A stretch of DNA of 7,895 nt from an uncultured Brevibacterium sp. GTDB lineage: Bacteria; Actinomycetota; Actinomycetes; Actinomycetales; Brevibacteriaceae. The DNA is taken from contig CABTZE010000092.1 in NCBI GenBank assembly GCA_902489215.1, positions 1 to 7,895 of the forward strand, in the 5' to 3' direction. The position numbers and the translations under genes were made by a program. The notes below the pieces were generated by a model. That model did not search any database and had not been told where the DNA came from. It worked only from the letters and a program-made list of their open reading frames with translations. How positions within the stretch are numbered: position 1 is the stretch's first letter; the number at the start of each line of letters is the position of its first letter. Shown one piece after another: positions 5,623-7,895 of this stretch.

Positions 5623-7895
5623 TCGATGATCTCTTCGAGGATGACTCCGCCCAGCAGGCGCTGGACGACGGGAATGCCGACTTCTGGGGATTCAGATACG
5701 TCAAGGTCTTCATCGACGTTGAAGTCGGGGTAATCGGATTCAGCGGCCTCACCCCAGCCGTCAGCTGGCGGGGTCTGGCCGGTTTCCTGCCAGCTGTTCG
5801 CGGGGTCGACGTGGGCGGGCTGATCCGCGCTGTCGGATTGGCCCATGCTGCCCACGTAGGCGTACGGGTTTTCCCGCTGCTGCGGGGCCTGCTCCTGCAC
5901 TGTCGATGCGGGCGGGCCGGCGAAGATGTCTTCGTCAGCATAGGCGCCGATGAAGTCGTAGTCGTCAGCCGCTGAGCCTTCCTCCGCGGGCTGGCGTTCT
6001 TCCGCGGGACTGTCCTGCTGTTCTGGTGTGTCGTCGATATCGGCTGGCGGCGGCACGACGACCGCTGGGGCTTCGACGGCACCATCGCCCCAGGACGTGC
6101 CGGCGTCCTCCGACTCAGCGTCCCAGCTGTCTTGCGAGGTGGGCTCAGACTCTGCTTCCCCGCTGCCCACCGAGGAGTAGTCGGCTTCCGCTGCCCCATC
6201 GCGGGCAGGCTCCGGTTCTGCCGTTTCACCGCCAGACGAGGCATCCTCCGGTTGAGGCTCCGGTTCTGCCGTTTCGCTGCCTGCCGGGGCAGGGTCAGGT
6301 TCTGGTTCCGGCGCGGGCTCACCGTAATCGACGGCCGGCTGATCGCCCTCCTGGTCGTCGTCTTCAGGGGTTTGCTGCCAGTACTGTTCGCGGTCGGGGA
6401 CTTCTTGGTCCATAGCCTGCTGACCGACGACCGCCTGGATCTGTGCTTCTGTTGGCCGGCTGGGCGGCCGGGTTTCGCGGTTCCCACCTTCCCGAGGTGC
6501 CTGCTGCTGGTGCTGGCCGCTGGAGTTTTCGTGGGTTGAGGGCGATTGGTACCCGGATGCAGGTGCGTCCATGCGCAGGTTGACATGTTCGCCCACCTGC
6601 CCGATGTCGACCTTCACCGTCAGTCCGAGGACTTCGCTGACGGCGGCTTCGAGTGCCTGAGGATTGGATCCGCGTGTGAATGCACCGACCGCACCTTGGT
6701 TGTTGAAGGCCAGGAGCAGTCGGCCGTCCTGCAGATCTTGCGGCACGGCGTTGCCTGCCAGTACTGCCCGAGCCAGCTTGGCGCTGCGGCCGACCACATC
6801 GAGAATCGCCTGCCACGAACGGCGGATGGCGTCGATGTCCTGCCCCGCGGGGCTTGCTGCCGCCTGCGGTTGGGCAGGCTGTTCGGCAGTCGGCGGTGCC
6901 GAGGCCGGAGCAGCTGCTCGCTGCGGCTCACTGGGCTGCGGCTTGCGGTTCTGCTGCTGGCCCTGTGGCGCTTCTGCGGCCGCCGCTGCCTGCGGTTCCG
7001 GCTGTTCGCCGCGCTGTTCACTGCGGGTGCCGCCGTCACGCTGTGGCACCGGTGAGGATTCCTGTGCTGGGGCCGCCTGTGGAGCCGATTCCTTCTGGCT
7101 TTCCTGCTGCGGTTCGGACTGTCCGGAGGCGAGCGCTTCAGCTTGCGAAGCGACATCGGCGAGATCGTCGAGATCATCCCAGGAGTCACGCGACTCCTGC
7201 TGAGCCGAGGATGCCGGCTGGCCGGAGCGGCTTCCCTGCTGGGCAGCGTTCTGCGAAGCAGGCGTACTCTGCTGTCCAGCCTGCTGGCTGCTGACTTCCC
7301 CTTGTTCAGTCTTCGGCTGTTCGGCTGCCGGCACAGCGCCCTGTCCAGCCGCCGTCTGGGGCATGCCCGGAACGGCTCCGGATGCCTGCATGCCAACCCT
7401 GCGTTCCATGCGCTCAACACGCGACAGCACGGAGCTGCGCGCCCCGTCCATGGCCGGCAGCAGGATGCGCGCGCAGATGAGTTCCAGCTGCAGGCGCGGC
7501 GACGTAGCTCCGGTCATTTCTGAAAGACCGGCGTTGAGGAGGTCACCGGCCCGAGACAGTTCTGCTGGACCGAGTGTCTGCGACTGCTGGACGAGCCGTT
7601 CCAGCAGGTCTTCAGGAGCCTGCGGCAGGAAGGCGCGTGCGTTCTGCGGGGAGGTGCTGATCACGAGGAGGTCGCGAATGCGTTCCAGGAGGTCTTCAAC
7701 GAAACGGCGGGGGTCCTGACCTGATTCGATGACCCGGTCAACCACGCGATAGACCGCCGCGCCGTCGCCCGCAGAAAAAGCATCGACGATGTCGCCCAAC
7801 AGCGAATCCGGTGTGTAGCCGAGAAGAGCTGTGGCTCGGCCGTAGTCGATTCCGTCCGGCCCTGACCCGGCAATCAGCTGGTCGAGAACAGACAG
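5619..7895 (-). CDS. dnaX: DNA polymerase III subunit gamma/tau, 5' part missing
   Basis: DnaX is the ATPase subunit of the clamp loader and ties the loader to the polymerase core. The frame stays open to the right edge; 758 C-terminal residues are visible and the N-terminal ATPase domains (Walker A, zinc finger) lie outside. The visible part begins LSVLDQLIAGSGPDGIDY, the end of the sensor-2 region, then domain III, the collar helices, to about residue 165 (LQLELICARILLP ... SRVERMERRVG). A Gln/Ala/Pro/Glu-rich linker follows (about 170-352), then a folded domain (353-444: DIDAIRRSWQAILDVV ... GQVGEHVNLRMDAP) resembling the conserved C-terminal domain of actinobacterial tau. A second, acidic and Pro-rich linker (about 445-720) follows, then a conserved end GIPVVQRLLGGVILEEIIE. 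No A-rich slippery site for a gamma form is seen here. It is probably the first gene of the dnaX-recR-lysC-asd row. Confidence 0.96.
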   Translation of the reverse strand: MSVLDQLIAGSGPDGIDYGRATALLGYTPDSLLGDIVDAFSAGDGAAVYRVVDRVIESGQDPRRFVEDLLERIRDLLVISTSPQNARAFLPQAPEDLLERLVQQSQTLGPAELSRAGDLLNAGLSEMTGATSPRLQLELICARILLPAMDGARSSVLSRVERMERRVGMQASGAVPGMPQTAAGQGAVPAAEQPKTEQGEVSSQQAGQQSTPASQNAAQQGSRSGQPASSAQQESRDSWDDLDDLADVASQAEALASGQSEPQQESQKESAPQAAPAQESSPVPQRDGGTRSEQRGEQPEPQAAAAAEAPQGQQQNRKPQPSEPQRAAAPASAPPTAEQPAQPQAAASPAGQDIDAIRRSWQAILDVVGRSAKLARAVLAGNAVPQDLQDGRLLLAFNNQGAVGAFTRGSNPQALEAAVSEVLGLTVKVDIGQVGEHVNLRMDAPASGYQSPSTHENSSGQHQQQAPREGGNRETRPPSRPTEAQIQAVVGQQAMDQEVPDREQYWQQTPEDDDQEGDQPAVDYGEPAPEPEPDPAPAGSETAEPEPQPEDASSGGETAEPEPARDGAAEADYSSVGSGEAESEPTSQDSWDAESEDAGTSWGDGAVEAPAVVVPPPADIDDTPEQQDSPAEERQPAEEGSAADDYDFIGAYADEDIFAGPPASTVQEQAPQQRENPYAYVGSMGQSDSADQPAHVDPANSWQETGQTPPADGWGEAAESDYPDFNVDEDLDVSESPEVGIPVVQRLLGGVILEEIIE
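6207..6275 (-). repeat. Exact 21-bp direct repeat in the DnaX acidic linker
   Basis: Identical 21-bp copies at 6207-6227 and 6255-6275, 27 bp apart and in frame, each code ETAEPEP. Exact identity at third codon positions suggests a recent duplication or slippage in the low-complexity linker. Confidence 0.85.

Noticed and set aside
5585..6586. A 333-residue minus-strand open frame, very rich in Arg, Pro, Ser and Thr
   Set aside because: It is the alternate frame of the repetitive, GC-rich dnaX linker. Its composition is simply the shifted reading of Glu/Pro/Ala codons; it has no domain and no ribosome site that I can see.
6840..7388. Search for a programmed frameshift site giving a short gamma form of DnaX
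   Set aside because: No A-rich slippery heptamer is seen in this GC-rich linker; the usual site would fall after domain III, which is in the window.

Overview
This is a high-GC bacterial segment. The protein sequences point to an Actinobacterium (Actinomycetota): a DnaX with a very long, low-complexity C-terminal half, the adjacent lysC-asd pair with a Corynebacterium-type aspartokinase, and an actinobacterial-type zinc/manganese ABC transporter. The genus cannot be named from the sequence alone. Every supported gene is on the minus strand, so the biological order runs from the right end of the window to the left.

Right part (7895 to about 2571): a compact row dnaX > recR > lysC > asd. dnaX (DNA polymerase III gamma/tau) enters from the right edge without its N-terminal ATPase part. 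Its stop overlaps the recR start by 4 nt (ATGA). recR is followed by a short gap of about 57 nt and then lysC (aspartokinase), whose stop overlaps the asd start by 4 nt (ATGA). asd (aspartate-semialdehyde dehydrogenase) is followed by a strong hairpin that probably ends the transcript. lysC and asd catalyse the first two steps of the aspartate pathway (lysine, diaminopimelate, threonine, methionine). dnaX and recR serve replication and recombinational repair. The tight packing suggests the four share a transcript and are partly translationally coupled. lysC contains an in-frame ATG with its own Shine-Dalgarno-like sequence, exactly where the C. glutamicum aspartokinase beta subunit begins.

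Left part (2570 to 1): a second, separately promoted row encoding a metal ABC importer: a His-rich lipoprotein that binds the metal (znuA-like), the ATPase, and the membrane permease, which runs off the left edge. Zinc is the most likely substrate because of the His/Asp-rich loop, but manganese is not excluded. The ATPase is the oddest gene: its homologous sequence clearly begins upstream of the first ordinary start codon, and no ATG, GTG or TTG exists in frame there.

The window is almost fully coding, and no stretch of 300 bases lacks a gene. I see no RNA genes, mobile elements, CRISPR arrays, or a clearly new system. The most useful second looks are the ATPase start, the internal lysC start, the DnaX tail with its recurring Trp motifs, and the zinc lipoprotein's metal site.
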